Positions 18,201 to 26,761 of a DNA stretch of 34,174 bases are shown in pieces. Under the pieces are notes generated by a model. It searched no databases. It saw nothing but the letters and a program-made list of their open reading frames with translations, and was not told where the DNA came from. Location: NCBI GenBank assembly GCA_017621515.1, contig JAGASY010000011.1, positions 1 to 34,174 on the forward strand, read 5' to 3'. Origin of the DNA: Bacteroidaceae bacterium. GTDB lineage: Bacteria; Bacteroidota; Bacteroidia; Bacteroidales; Bacteroidaceae. Position numbers and translations under genes: made by a program. How positions within the stretch are numbered: position 1 is the first letter of the stretch; each line of letters opens with the position of its first letter.

Positions 18201-20002
18201 ACTATGCTCCCCAAGGGACTACCGCACATGTCATCACAGCCAAACTCAGCCACAACAAACAAGAAGTTATCACTGTAGATGGAACATACGACAGCCAAGA
18301 CGACGGTTCACTCGACGGAACTCTTGTCTTCGACGATCTTCCGCTGTCAATAGCTTCTCCATTTGTGGCAGAGCAGACCCTCTCTCTCGACGGACATATT
18401 TCCGGACAGATACATGCCATAGGCCCTATGGACAAACTGGCTTTTGACGGACAGCTTAATCCGGAAGGAATGACAGTGCAGTCCGATGTATATGCCGTAA
18501 AACTCAAATTTGCGGACGCTCCTATACTGATAGCCGACAGCCGCCTGACGTTTGACAAATACGAAGTCTATGCCGCAGGAAAAAATCCGCTGACCCTGAA
18601 CGGCTATGTCGATTTCGCAAACATGCAACAGATACGTCTCAGCTTAGGACTCTACGGACGCAACTTCCAACTTGTCGATGCACAACGTACACGCAAGGCA
18701 CTGCTCTTCGGAAAAGTCTATGGAGACTTCTTCGCCAGAGTCACCGGAACTACGGATGACTTGTCTGTACGCGGAATGGTGAACATACTGGGCAACACCG
18801 ACATGACATACATCATGGCCGACACTCCTCTGTCTATAGACAACCGCCTCGATGACATCGTTACTTTCGTTGACTTTACACTTCCCCCGGAAGAAGCCAA
18901 AGATATACCGCAAAAAACATTCATGGGAATCGACATGCAAGTGCAGCTTGCCGTAGAAGACGGCGCACAGTTCCATTGCGAATTTAGTGCCGACCGCCAA
19001 AGCTATGTCAACATACAAGGCGGAGGTTCACTCAGCATGAACTATACCCCGGAAGGAGTTCTCACATTACAAGGAAGATATACCGTGAATGAAGGGGAAA
19101 TGAAATACTCATTGCCTATAATCCCGCTAAAAACATTCACCATAAGAAAAGGGAGCTACATTGAATTTACAGGAAACCCAATGAACCCGGTTCTGAATTT
19201 CGAAGCATTTGAGCAGACAAAAGCTTCCGTCAATGAAACGGACGGAAGCAGCCGCACCGTCTCCTTCGATGTGGGACTTAAGGTGGCAAACACACTTGAA
19301 AACATGGAACTTGACTTCACAATCGACGCGCCTGAAGACATCAGAATACAAAACGAACTGGCAGGCATGTCGAAGGAAGAGAAGAACAAACTTGCCATTG
19401 CCATGCTCGCCACAGGAATGTATCTGTCCGGCAACAACTCTTCTGGGTTCAATGCCAGCAATGCCCTTAACAACTTCTTGCAAGGCGAGATAAACAACAT
19501 CGCCGGCAAAGCCCTCAGTACGGCTGTAGATGTAAATGTGGGCATGGAACAGAACACGAACTACGACGGAAGTACCCGTACAGACTATTCGTTCAGATTC
19601 TCAAAACGATTCTTCAGCAACAGGCTCAATGTCGTCATCGGAGGAAAAGTCAGCGACGACAAAAGTGCCGTAGAGCATGAATCTGGTGCATATATCGACG
19701 ACGTGTCACTCGAATGGCGGCTTGACAAAGGGGGCACACGATATATAAGACTGTTTCATGAGAAGAACTACGACAACCTGCTCGAAGGAGAACTGATTGA
19801 GAACGGTGTCGGAGTGGTACTTCGCAAGAAGATGGACAAGCTGTCCGAGTTGTTCATATTCAGAAACAGCAAAAAGCGTCGCGAAGAAGAAAGCCGCATC
19901 AGACAAACCGGCAAGAATCAGCCTACAAAAGAGAATGCAGAAATGAACAATGCCCCCAACCGTGAGGCAAGAAAAAGTGACGACACAGAAGCTAAAAAGT
20001 AA
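15233..20002 (+). CDS. tamB: Translocation/assembly module TamB (AsmA-like, DUF490)
   Basis: A very large (1589-residue) periplasm-spanning protein anchored in the inner membrane. It has a basic N-terminus, one signal-anchor helix at about 23-48 (VAVWVALSPILLFVFLSILIYIP), an AsmA-like start (VNRIAQHLSHETGMDVKVGYIRL), and more than 1,000 residues of repeating beta strands forming the hydrophobic groove of bridge-like lipid-transport proteins. The C-terminal TamB domain is recognisable from about 1150 on, ending with amphipathic beta strands (YSFRFSKRFFSNRLNVVIGG) and a charged tail. In other bacteria TamB works with the outer-membrane protein TamA in outer-membrane homeostasis; in Bacteroidota the partner is the lipoprotein TamL, encoded 24 bases downstream here. 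Length and layout are normal. Confidence 0.95.
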   Translation: MDKEKEKEEVKNVLVKNVKKNKIAKVAVWVALSPILLFVFLSILIYIPSVQQFAVNRIAQHLSHETGMDVKVGYIRLKFPLDLSMEHTTAIQGKDTVFSAARLDVSVKMIPLFRKQVEVDGILMQNLKINTKDLIEACRIKGSVGEFCLNAHNIDLAKGVAVVNKTVLKNTMLDIFMADSVKEDTTTSQPVLWKIQLCDFHLHNVNIGLNLAPATDSVSIGSNIGNAQIKAFIDLEKEIYKIEKFKINESSVRYDIGANPYSTTDSLNHPATGFDPKHILLSDLNISVDSTEYLSSGSLKANLMQLTGKERCGLKFNKTKGHVEMKNNTLLIPSFSLETDDSHISLQMEMDMNTFDERNPGQMDIHASASIGKQDLMLFMPDMTTDFIRYWPVKPVSVIVAAKGNMQKMNVNKAEAKLDGFFHFKSYAELTNITDSLRMGGTVNTDTKIYNSSFIKSFLPSDVAKSFTLPPHMTLAADAKMNNGYATLDADLATPYGSVILTADYNTRKEDYQLGIDIENLLVNSLLQMEQNFNIDGSITAKGHGLDIYSPKTHANATITLNKAQLGDVDMGGSHADASISGNKISFDCICDNKMINTAFKLEGHLYSNKVDGVLDIDLPYADLYALGFSKERFEVTTKGNVSFTSNLSNKFMVDSHIDGLDMIIGKDSVRTEHFDLYAETTSDSTSAVLRTGDWNFDFHSPYNLYSLIAKGEKLTSIVKKQIEKKELDLERLKRYMPVTHLETSVGKNNPLTRILATSGISFNEIKANITTSPESGLLGNAHMYGFTNDTIKIDTVYFNISQDSTNILFDSGLICNDQKLCPGFRTYIDGHINLDDADVHLTYFNKKGNKGMDIGVAADFTDSLLHLSLYPDEPTIAFSRFTINKDNYIDLNKNGKLSANVRLASLADSCRIHFTASAEEEQKATAVVENLKIDELLTVFPFLPKMGGMLNIDATYQTTEENYLVNGYLSVDKYSFENMPIGDIKADFDYAPQGTTAHVITAKLSHNKQEVITVDGTYDSQDDGSLDGTLVFDDLPLSIASPFVAEQTLSLDGHISGQIHAIGPMDKLAFDGQLNPEGMTVQSDVYAVKLKFADAPILIADSRLTFDKYEVYAAGKNPLTLNGYVDFANMQQIRLSLGLYGRNFQLVDAQRTRKALLFGKVYGDFFARVTGTTDDLSVRGMVNILGNTDMTYIMADTPLSIDNRLDDIVTFVDFTLPPEEAKDIPQKTFMGIDMQVQLAVEDGAQFHCEFSADRQSYVNIQGGGSLSMNYTPEGVLTLQGRYTVNEGEMKYSLPIIPLKTFTIRKGSYIEFTGNPMNPVLNFEAFEQTKASVNETDGSSRTVSFDVGLKVANTLENMELDFTIDAPEDIRIQNELAGMSKEEKNKLAIAMLATGMYLSGNNSSGFNASNALNNFLQGEINNIAGKALSTAVDVNVGMEQNTNYDGSTRTDYSFRFSKRFFSNRLNVVIGGKVSDDKSAVEHESGAYIDDVSLEWRLDKGGTRYIRLFHEKNYDNLLEGELIENGVGVVLRKKMDKLSELFIFRNSKKRREEESRIRQTGKNQPTKENAEMNNAPNREARKSDDTEAKK

Positions 20003-20026
20003 AAAAGCCCAAACATCCAACCGTAT

Positions 20027-22345
20027 ATGAAACGAAACTGCACCATATTATCCCTGCTCATAGCCGGCATCCTGATATTGACAGCCTGCTCCACCACCAG
20101 CAACCTGCCGGAAGACGAAATTCTCTATACCGGCATAAAATCTGTAAAGATTAACGGCAAACAGAACACCGCCGCCGAAAAGACTGCACTGGCGGAAGTG
20201 GAAGCGGCAATAGCGTATGCGCCCAACAACTCCTTCATGGGAAGTTCATCACTGCGCACCCCATTTCCTATCGGACTATGGATTTACAACGGACTGGTAA
20301 ACAAACAAAAATCCGGCTTCAACCGCTGGATTCTCAACACATTCGGCAGCACCCCGAAAACCATAAGTGCGGTAAACCCTACCACCCGTTCCCAGATTGC
20401 AACTTATCTGTTACAGAATTACGGGTATTTCCAAGGAAATGTAGATTATACTCTCATCGACCAGAAGAATCCGAAAAAGCAAAAAATATCATACGAAATA
20501 AATCTGGGAACAGCTTATATGTTCGACTCCATCAGATATTCGTTTCCGGAAATCGAAGACAGCATCATCCGTGCCACAGACCATGCACGGCATATCAAGC
20601 AGGACGAACAGTTCAGCGTGGTCAATCTGCAACTGGAAAAGTCAAGACTTACAAAAGAGTTTCGCAACAACGGATTCTACTACTACCGTCCCGACTATAT
20701 ATCCTACTTTGCCGACTCCATGCAGATTCCCAACCGGGTCAAGATGCTGGTTGTACCAGACAAGGCAATGCCTGCACGTGCAAAACGGCAATGGAGAATC
20801 GGAAACATAAGCACTTACATACGCAACAGCAGCAATATGCGCAATCAATACAGCGACTCCCTCAACCTGAAAGGACTGAAAATTGCGTATTCCGGAAAAA
20901 AGATTCCGGTCAAGCCTCGCGTAATGTTCCGAACATTCCGATTCTGGAAAAACCAACTGTTCAATCAGGACAAGCTGGACATGACCATCACCAACCTCAA
21001 CAACATGCAGGTGTTCTCGCAAGTACAGTTCGCATTTACTCCAAGAGACACCACCGACACATGCGATATTCTCGATGTGCGTCTCGATGCCACAATGGAC
21101 AAACTGATTGACGCAGAAGTCGATTTCAATATCACCCAGAAAAGCAACTCACAGATAGGTCCGAATCTGGGTCTCACATTCTCCAAAAGAAATGCGTTCA
21201 GACATGGAGAGACTCTCTCATTCAAACTGAAAGGCTCATACGAATGGCAGACGAACAAATCGGTAACAGGTCAAAGCTCAAAAATCGACTCATACGAAAC
21301 AGGACTGGAAGCCTCACTGACTTATCCGTGGACAGCCTTTCCCGGACTTGCCACAAAGATATTCCGCTATCCAACCTCATCTTCATTCAAGCTGTCAGTT
21401 GACCATCTGAACCGTGCCGGCTATTACCGTCTGCTGTCTTTCGGAGCCGAAGCCGCATACAAGTTCCAGACTTCGGACGTTGTAAGCCACACGTTCATCC
21501 CGATTACACTGACATACAACAAACTGATGGAGACAACGGCTAAGTTCGACTCCATCACCGCTTCAAATCAGGCTCTCTATATAAGTCTGAAAAACCAGTT
21601 CATCCCTGCCATACAGTACATGCTGACCTACGACAACAGCAGAAACTCCAAACAATCTCGGACAACTTGGTTTGAACTCACAGCCAAAGAATCGGGAAAC
21701 ATCATAAGCGGTATCATGAGTGCATCCGGACAAAAGTTCGACAAGGAAAACAAGAAACTATTCGGAAGCCCATACTCACAGTTCATCAAATTGACTATGG
21801 AACTCCGCAACAAGTTCAAGATTACAGAAAAAAGTTTGATAGCCACCCGGCTCTATACCGGTGCGATATTCACCTACGGCAACTCTTCCGTAGCACCATA
21901 TAGTGAACTGTTCTATGTAGGCGGTGCAAACAGCATACGTGCGTTCAGTGTGCGTTCCATCGGTCCCGGATGCTACTACGACTACTCCGGACGCGGAACA
22001 TATCTCGACCAAGCCGGCGATTTCAAGATAGAGGCAAACATTGAGTATCGTTTCAACATAACAGGCAATTTATACGGAGCCACATTTATAGATGCCGGCA
22101 ACGTATGGCTGCTGAAAGACGACCATTCACATCCTAACGGAAAACTTGGAGACGGAGGCTTCTTCAAGTCATTGGCTTTAGGCACCGGACTCGGTTTGCG
22201 CTACGACTTGGAATTTTTGGTTCTGCGTCTTGATTTGGGAATAGGAATACACGCTCCGTATGACACCGGCAAATCCGGATATTACAACATACCGAAGTTC
22301 AAGGACAGTCTCGGACTCCATTTTGCAGTAGGCTATCCTTTCTAA
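20027..22345 (+). CDS. tamL: TamL: BamA/TamA-family outer-membrane lipoprotein
   Basis: An outer-membrane beta-barrel of the Omp85 (D15 surface antigen) superfamily, 772 residues. Unlike classical TamA it starts with a lipoprotein signal: hydrophobic stretch LLIAGILILTAC, with Cys21 as the lipid-bearing residue. POTRA domains follow (about 50-360), then a 16-strand-type barrel with late motifs such as LFYVGGANSIRAFSVRSIGP, where RAF is the strand/lid motif, and GLGLRYDLEFLVLRLDLGIG near the C-terminus, ending in an aromatic residue (VGYPF). A lipidated Omp85 protein next to TamB is the Bacteroidota TamL arrangement. It follows tamB by 24 bases in the same direction, so the two are surely co-transcribed and act as one envelope-spanning module. 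Confidence 0.93.
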   Translation: MKRNCTILSLLIAGILILTACSTTSNLPEDEILYTGIKSVKINGKQNTAAEKTALAEVEAAIAYAPNNSFMGSSSLRTPFPIGLWIYNGLVNKQKSGFNRWILNTFGSTPKTISAVNPTTRSQIATYLLQNYGYFQGNVDYTLIDQKNPKKQKISYEINLGTAYMFDSIRYSFPEIEDSIIRATDHARHIKQDEQFSVVNLQLEKSRLTKEFRNNGFYYYRPDYISYFADSMQIPNRVKMLVVPDKAMPARAKRQWRIGNISTYIRNSSNMRNQYSDSLNLKGLKIAYSGKKIPVKPRVMFRTFRFWKNQLFNQDKLDMTITNLNNMQVFSQVQFAFTPRDTTDTCDILDVRLDATMDKLIDAEVDFNITQKSNSQIGPNLGLTFSKRNAFRHGETLSFKLKGSYEWQTNKSVTGQSSKIDSYETGLEASLTYPWTAFPGLATKIFRYPTSSSFKLSVDHLNRAGYYRLLSFGAEAAYKFQTSDVVSHTFIPITLTYNKLMETTAKFDSITASNQALYISLKNQFIPAIQYMLTYDNSRNSKQSRTTWFELTAKESGNIISGIMSASGQKFDKENKKLFGSPYSQFIKLTMELRNKFKITEKSLIATRLYTGAIFTYGNSSVAPYSELFYVGGANSIRAFSVRSIGPGCYYDYSGRGTYLDQAGDFKIEANIEYRFNITGNLYGATFIDAGNVWLLKDDHSHPNGKLGDGGFFKSLALGTGLGLRYDLEFLVLRLDLGIGIHAPYDTGKSGYYNIPKFKDSLGLHFAVGYPF

Positions 22346-22442
22346 CCAGACGAAATTCTCACTACTCTTTAAGATGTGTGAGTACATTCGATAGACTCTT
22401 TTCTATTTAAGTATTCAAGTTTTTTAAGTGGATGCATTTAAT

Positions 22443-22570
22443 GGGTGTATTCACAGACTCCTCGTGTGGTTTAAGCGCTGTGCAGTTTTAGCAGGTGTAT
22501 CACCTAAACCACATGAGGAGTCTGTGAGTACACCCGCTTAAACCACACAAGGAGTCTGTCGAATACACCC
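22443..22570. repeat. Three-arm 31-base repeat (one inverted, two direct) after tamL
   Basis: Arm A (22443-22473) is the near-perfect reverse complement of arm B (22505-22535) and of arm C (22539-22570). The shared unit, read on the plus strand in B and C, is TAAACCACA, two variable bases, then AGGAGTCTGT and (g/c)(a)xTACACCC. A with B would make a 31-base stem over a 31-base loop; B and C are tandem with a three-base gap, so A can pair with either. No T-run follows, so it is not a plain terminator. It sits between the tamL stop and repeat copy 2. Confidence 0.85.
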
Positions 22571-22610
22571 ACTAAAAACAGCAAAATCATACTAAAAACA
22601 CCATTTTTCA

Positions 22611-23395
22611 ATTTGACAAAATGATATTTTCGCCCAAAATGAAAATTTAACACTTCGAGCGATTTTGGGACGAGGACAAAGAGACAAAAATTTTACCACC
22701 AAGATAAATAATTGATAATCAATCAGATAGAATTTTAAGAAAAATGCTCAAAAAAACGCGCCGGACGCAATTTTTTGAAGATTTTGAAAAGTTTTGTAAA
22801 TTATTGATTCTTAATATTTTACAACCAAATCCAGCGTTTTCGTCCCCAAATCACATCCGAAATTCACTCACTTTTCAGTTTTTGTTCAGACACACTTTCA
22901 AAACAACTAATTATACACTTCTTAACATTTTGCCTGAAAGTCACCGTTTTTTACCCCGAAAACAGGACTTTTTTAAGTTTCAGCGCGCTGTTTTAAAATT
23001 TCCAGCGCACTGAAAATAAAAAAACAGTGCGCTGAAAATGTAACGACAGCGCACTGAAAATTTGAAAACTTAGTAGTGTTTTTTCAAAAACTCTTCGCTG
23101 AAATTAAATAAATGTAAAAGAACCACTCTAAAATGAAACACTATTTCACAAATTCCGGTGGCTTTTGAAAATGCGCGTAGAAGCCCCGATCTCCGGGAAA
23201 AGTTCGGTGCGCTTCATTTTGACGCGTGCTAGAGGGCTTGGAATTTTAACATTTGACAAAATCAAAAAGACAGTATTTTGATATAAAACCGGCATATTTG
23301 AATTAAAAACATCAAAACATGCTTTCTTTTTGTCAGAAAATAAAATTGCTAAAAAATGTATATAAAAAATTTTGTTATGGAGGCATTTCAGGGAC
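22611..23395 (+). repeat. Dispersed AT-rich repeat, copy 2
   Basis: Forward copy of the element that also occurs at 28645-29450 and, reversed, at 5745-6550. It starts with TTTGACAAAATGATATTTTC and the core ends with TTTGACAAAATCAAAAAGAC (about 23254-23273), so the core is bounded by a similar TGACAAAATSA word at each end. Weaker similarity runs on to the motif AAATTTTGTTATGGAGGC (about 23370-23388). The centre carries three exact CAGCGCACTG/CAGTGCGCTG units (23003-23012, 23025-23034, 23047-23056), the first two inverted to each other. No long conserved frame spans it; an open frame at 22744-23013 is interrupted in copy 1. Confidence 0.85.
23171..23281 (+). CDS. Candidate 36-residue microprotein inside repeat copy 2
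   Basis: An ATG opens a frame starting MRVEAPISGKSS and ending in LTFDKIKKTVF. The same frame is open without indels in copy 3 (29227-29331, 34 residues) and in copy 1 on the minus strand (starting at 5967, with a longer tail). First four codons are identical in all three copies. Of the base differences I counted between copies 1 and 2, about four are silent and about seven change the residue, which does not prove protein-level selection; the conservation may instead reflect DNA or RNA function. Confidence is therefore low. Confidence 0.25.
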   Translation: MRVEAPISGKSSVRFILTRARGLGILTFDKIKKTVF

Positions 23396-23548
23396 GATTC
23401 CACAGGAGTATCCGCAGACTATTTTATGGATGTTTTTACTTAACCGCTAAAACGATGTCTGCTTATGCTTCCGTGGGTTATAGCAGATGGATTTTGACAG
23501 ACTGCCACCTGAAAAATCCCGAAAATCCTACTTTCATCCGACTAAAAA

Positions 23549-23604
23549 TGTTTCAAGATGTTTCATTTACAATCTTTAACATCCTCGTGAAACACAATGA
23601 AACA
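23549..23604. promoter_or_regulatory. Symmetric four-half-site operator-like element
   Basis: TGTTTCAagaTGTTTCA (23549-23565) is followed 22 bases later by TGAAACAcaaTGAAACA (23588-23604). Each half is a tandem pair with a 10-base period (one helical turn) and the two halves are inverted. It ends six bases before the -33 box of the outer-membrane protein gene, the normal place for an activator site. It could also form a stem in RNA if transcribed. Confidence 0.6.
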
Positions 23605-23610
23605 TCATTC

Positions 23611-23644
23611 TTTGCTGTACTGTCTTGGTAAAAATCTATCTTTG
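23611..23644 (+). promoter_or_regulatory. Bacteroidota-type promoter of the outer-membrane barrel gene
   Basis: TTTG at 23611-23614 and TATCTTTG at 23637-23644, 22 bases apart. Transcription would start near 23651, which excludes the upstream GTG at 23644 as the start and supports the ATG at 23668. Confidence 0.6.
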
Positions 23645-23667
23645 TGCAGACAAAAATTGATATAACC

Positions 23668-26541
23668 ATGAAAAATCTGATTACATCGGAAAACCATCAT
23701 AGAATTGTATTAATGCTGTATAGATGCTCAAAAATTTTTCTTTTTGCCTTGATGATGACAGGTGCTATTCAGTCTTGGAGCCAAGGTGTCACCCTGACAG
23801 GTCAGATTAGGAACGCTTTCACTCACCAAGCGATACCGGATGTGACAGTGACCCTGATGCGTGCGGACAGCACCGTTATCCAAGATTCATTGATGGCAAT
23901 GATGCTGGACGGTTATACCATTTGGGTAAAGCGCGACATGCCCCGTGTACCGCAAAAGCTGATTGTAAGAGTGACACACCCGGAGTTTGAGACCACCTAC
24001 TTACCATACCATTTGAAGAATTTCGGTCGCAACAGACAGATAGATTTGCCAGTTATCCTGATGGAAAGAAAAATGATGAAGGAGGTCACGCTGGATGAGG
24101 TCGTTATTCGTCCGACGAAGATAAAGATGGTGCAGCGGGGCGATACCATAATCTATGATGCCACGGCATTCAACCTGCCGCAAGGTTCCATGCTCGACGA
24201 CCTTGTGCGCGAACTGCCCGGTGCAGAATTGAAATCGAATGGAGAAATCTTTGTCAATGGCAAAAAGGTGGACTACCTGATGCTCAACAGCCGTGAGTTT
24301 TTCCGTGGGAACAATCAGGTGATGCTGCGTAACCTGCCTTATTACACAGTGAAAGATATTAAGGTATATAATCGCACAACTGATTTGTCTGCATTCCTCG
24401 GCAGAGAAGTGGAGGACAAAGAATATGTGATGGATGTGCAGTTGAAAAAGGTGTACAGACAAGGCTACCTCGGCAATGCAGAGGTAGACTATGGCACTCA
24501 CGACCGTTATATGGGGCGCGCCTTCGCCCTCCGGTTCACCGACAACTCACGACTCACGCTGTATGGCGGTGCGAACAACACCAACGACACCAGCCGCCCT
24601 GTCAATGATGGACAATGGGGAAATGCATTGGACGTGAATGGTGAGAAGAAACAGAACATGATAGGATGCGAATACTTTTGGGAATGTCCTGACAGAACGT
24701 TCAGCAATGGTCTCAAGACTTTGGTTGAGGATACGAGAATGGAAACGGAAACCCGCACCACGTCACAATCGTTTCTCGCTGATAGCGGCACAAGTTTTTC
24801 ACGTTCACAAAGCATTTCTGACACGAAAGGAACAAAAGTGAGTATATTCGACTACTGGCAGATTACGAAAAAGTGGTGGGTTTCCGGAGATGTTTCGTTT
24901 GACCACAACAGTAGGCATGGCAACACATCGTCCGACTATGTATCATCAATCACCGACATCATGCTGTCCGACACGCTGTCAAGCCGTTCATCACAACAGT
25001 ATAGGGAGGGACATAACAATGAAGTGGTAGTGAGAACTGATGCCATTCGCAAACTTGCGTGGGGCGACGAGGTGACATTTGAGGCAAGATATAAGCATTC
25101 TTCTGCCGAGCATGAACTGTATGGCAAGAACGTGACATCACTAAAGCAGCAGCCCCCACACATTGACTACCGCCACGAATATGAAAAAGCAGAGCAGAAA
25201 GAGGACTATTACAGCCTGAAAGCGAAATACACGGTGCCTTTCCTGAAAGGACCTGCCGTGTCGTTCACATACAATCCGACACACAGGCGACTGGCTGACA
25301 GCGACAACATCTTCCGCCTCGACCTTTTGGAGGACTGGTCAATCTCTGCCAATCGACCTTTGTGTCTTCTTCCGTCAATGGCGGACATGATGTCTTCGTG
25401 CATTGACCTTGACAATACATATAATTATAAAGACGTCGCGACAAATCATGTCTTGACACTGAACATCAATCAGCATAAGTCAACAGAAAAAGGGACGAAA
25501 CGCAATATGGAGTTTACTTTTCCATTGACTTTTACCCATGAGCGGATGGAATACACACGTGGGCGGATTGACACAGTTGGTCTGCGCAACTACACTGTTC
25601 TCAATCCGAAACTTAGGTATGAGAGTACATGGAAAGACGGAATGCACACATTCCGTGCATCGACCTCGTGGCTTACCTCTGCGGTCCAATTTTTACAACT
25701 TATGCCATTCCGTGACGACCGCAACCCGCTGATGGTTCAGGAGAGCAATCCCAACTTGAAACAGTCATGGATTTATAGTATAGAGGCATCGCTCGCCATG
25801 CATCTTCAATCATCCTGCCAGATGCTGTCGTTTGGCATGTCATCAAACATCTATGGGAATCAGATAGCCAACGGCTTCACATTCAATCCAAACACGGGTA
25901 TTTACACCTACAAGCCTGAAAATGTGAATGGCAACTGGGATATGAAAGGTGATGCCAACTATAGCATATCGTTTGGAAAAGAGCAATGCTTCAAATTTGA
26001 GAACAGAGTGAGCGCATGCTTTCTCCATTCAGTTGACATAGCCTCTGTGGAGGGTTCTACACAAGCCATGCAGAGCAAGGTGAACACCACGATGGTGGAT
26101 GACAGGACATCATTTGCTTTCAGCAACCGAGAACTTCGTATAGAGGCTTTCGGCAGTCTGGCACTCCGTCACACAATATCTGTTTTCGATATGTTTGAGT
26201 CAATCAATGCCATCGACTTTAACTATGGCATGAACGCTCGTTACACCGTTCCCGTACTCAAACTCACGGCGGAGACCGACATCACGATGTATAGTCGTCG
26301 TGGCTATGGAGGAAGCGAATTCAACACTGACGACTTGATATGGAATGCAACCTTGTCACGTTCATTCATGAAGGGAAGGCTGGTGGTATATGCTGGTGCA
26401 ATAGACATTCTCCGCAATCGTCGCAGTACACAATATGCTGTCAATGCGCAAGGTCGTGTCATCACATGGCAACGCTCCATGCCAAGTTATGCCATGCTGC
26501 GAGCGCAATGGCATTTCAATTATAATCCTAAAAAGAAGTAA
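23668..26541 (+). CDS. Outer-membrane beta-barrel protein (TonB-receptor-like, OMP_b-brl_3 type)
   Basis: A 957-residue exported barrel protein. The N-terminus is a long signal peptide with the hydrophobic core IFLFALMMTGAIQSWSQ, then a carboxypeptidase-regulatory-like beta domain (VTLTGQIRNAFTHQAIPDVTVTLM), then a plug-like region (LDEVVIRPTKIKMVQRGDTI, LDDLVRELPGAELKSNGEIFVNGKKV) and a large barrel with alternating aromatic strands to the C-terminus. It lacks a clear TonB box, so active uptake is uncertain. In Bacteroidota such proteins often neighbour GLPGLI proteins or C39-containing peptide exporters, and a C39 fragment indeed lies downstream. Start chosen at 23668 because the promoter overlaps the earlier GTG. 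It is intact, unlike its truncated paralogue 240 bases downstream. Confidence 0.88.
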   Translation: MKNLITSENHHRIVLMLYRCSKIFLFALMMTGAIQSWSQGVTLTGQIRNAFTHQAIPDVTVTLMRADSTVIQDSLMAMMLDGYTIWVKRDMPRVPQKLIVRVTHPEFETTYLPYHLKNFGRNRQIDLPVILMERKMMKEVTLDEVVIRPTKIKMVQRGDTIIYDATAFNLPQGSMLDDLVRELPGAELKSNGEIFVNGKKVDYLMLNSREFFRGNNQVMLRNLPYYTVKDIKVYNRTTDLSAFLGREVEDKEYVMDVQLKKVYRQGYLGNAEVDYGTHDRYMGRAFALRFTDNSRLTLYGGANNTNDTSRPVNDGQWGNALDVNGEKKQNMIGCEYFWECPDRTFSNGLKTLVEDTRMETETRTTSQSFLADSGTSFSRSQSISDTKGTKVSIFDYWQITKKWWVSGDVSFDHNSRHGNTSSDYVSSITDIMLSDTLSSRSSQQYREGHNNEVVVRTDAIRKLAWGDEVTFEARYKHSSAEHELYGKNVTSLKQQPPHIDYRHEYEKAEQKEDYYSLKAKYTVPFLKGPAVSFTYNPTHRRLADSDNIFRLDLLEDWSISANRPLCLLPSMADMMSSCIDLDNTYNYKDVATNHVLTLNINQHKSTEKGTKRNMEFTFPLTFTHERMEYTRGRIDTVGLRNYTVLNPKLRYESTWKDGMHTFRASTSWLTSAVQFLQLMPFRDDRNPLMVQESNPNLKQSWIYSIEASLAMHLQSSCQMLSFGMSSNIYGNQIANGFTFNPNTGIYTYKPENVNGNWDMKGDANYSISFGKEQCFKFENRVSACFLHSVDIASVEGSTQAMQSKVNTTMVDDRTSFAFSNRELRIEAFGSLALRHTISVFDMFESINAIDFNYGMNARYTVPVLKLTAETDITMYSRRGYGGSEFNTDDLIWNATLSRSFMKGRLVVYAGAIDILRNRRSTQYAVNAQGRVITWQRSMPSYAMLRAQWHFNYNPKKK

Positions 26542-26761
26542 ACACATTGAAACCTTGATTGCTGTATCAAATTTTATGTAATATTGGTACACTGTGAAGA
26601 CCTAAAGTAGCATTAACACATAATACTGTGCTCTTAGCCTCTCATTTATAAATTCAACAAATAAAAGAATAAAGGTGTTGTCTAAGCAAAGGATTAGGCA
26701 GTGGCAACATACAAATTGCATTCACTCAAGTTATGCATAACAAATTTATCAACTGTAATAC
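26542..26761. other. Spacer between the barrel gene and its truncated paralogue
   Basis: AT-rich DNA without an open frame of note on either strand. Reading upstream from the paralogue fragment, its frame meets a stop within nine codons, so the missing 5' two thirds of that gene is not hidden here. I see no insertion sequence or target duplication. Confidence 0.6.

Noticed and set aside
22744..23013. 89-residue frame inside repeat copy 2 as a repeat-encoded protein
   Set aside because: The matching frame has an early stop in copy 1 and strong divergence with small indels in copy 3, and the composition is low-complexity AT-driven.
23003..23056. CRISPR array made of CAGCGCACTG units
   Set aside because: The units are only 10 bases, alternate in orientation, have irregular spacing of about 12 bases, and no cas genes are in the window.
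23146..23403. 85-residue minus-strand frame across the end of repeat copy 2
   Set aside because: It runs against the element orientation in which the conserved frame is shared, and is not maintained in the other copies.
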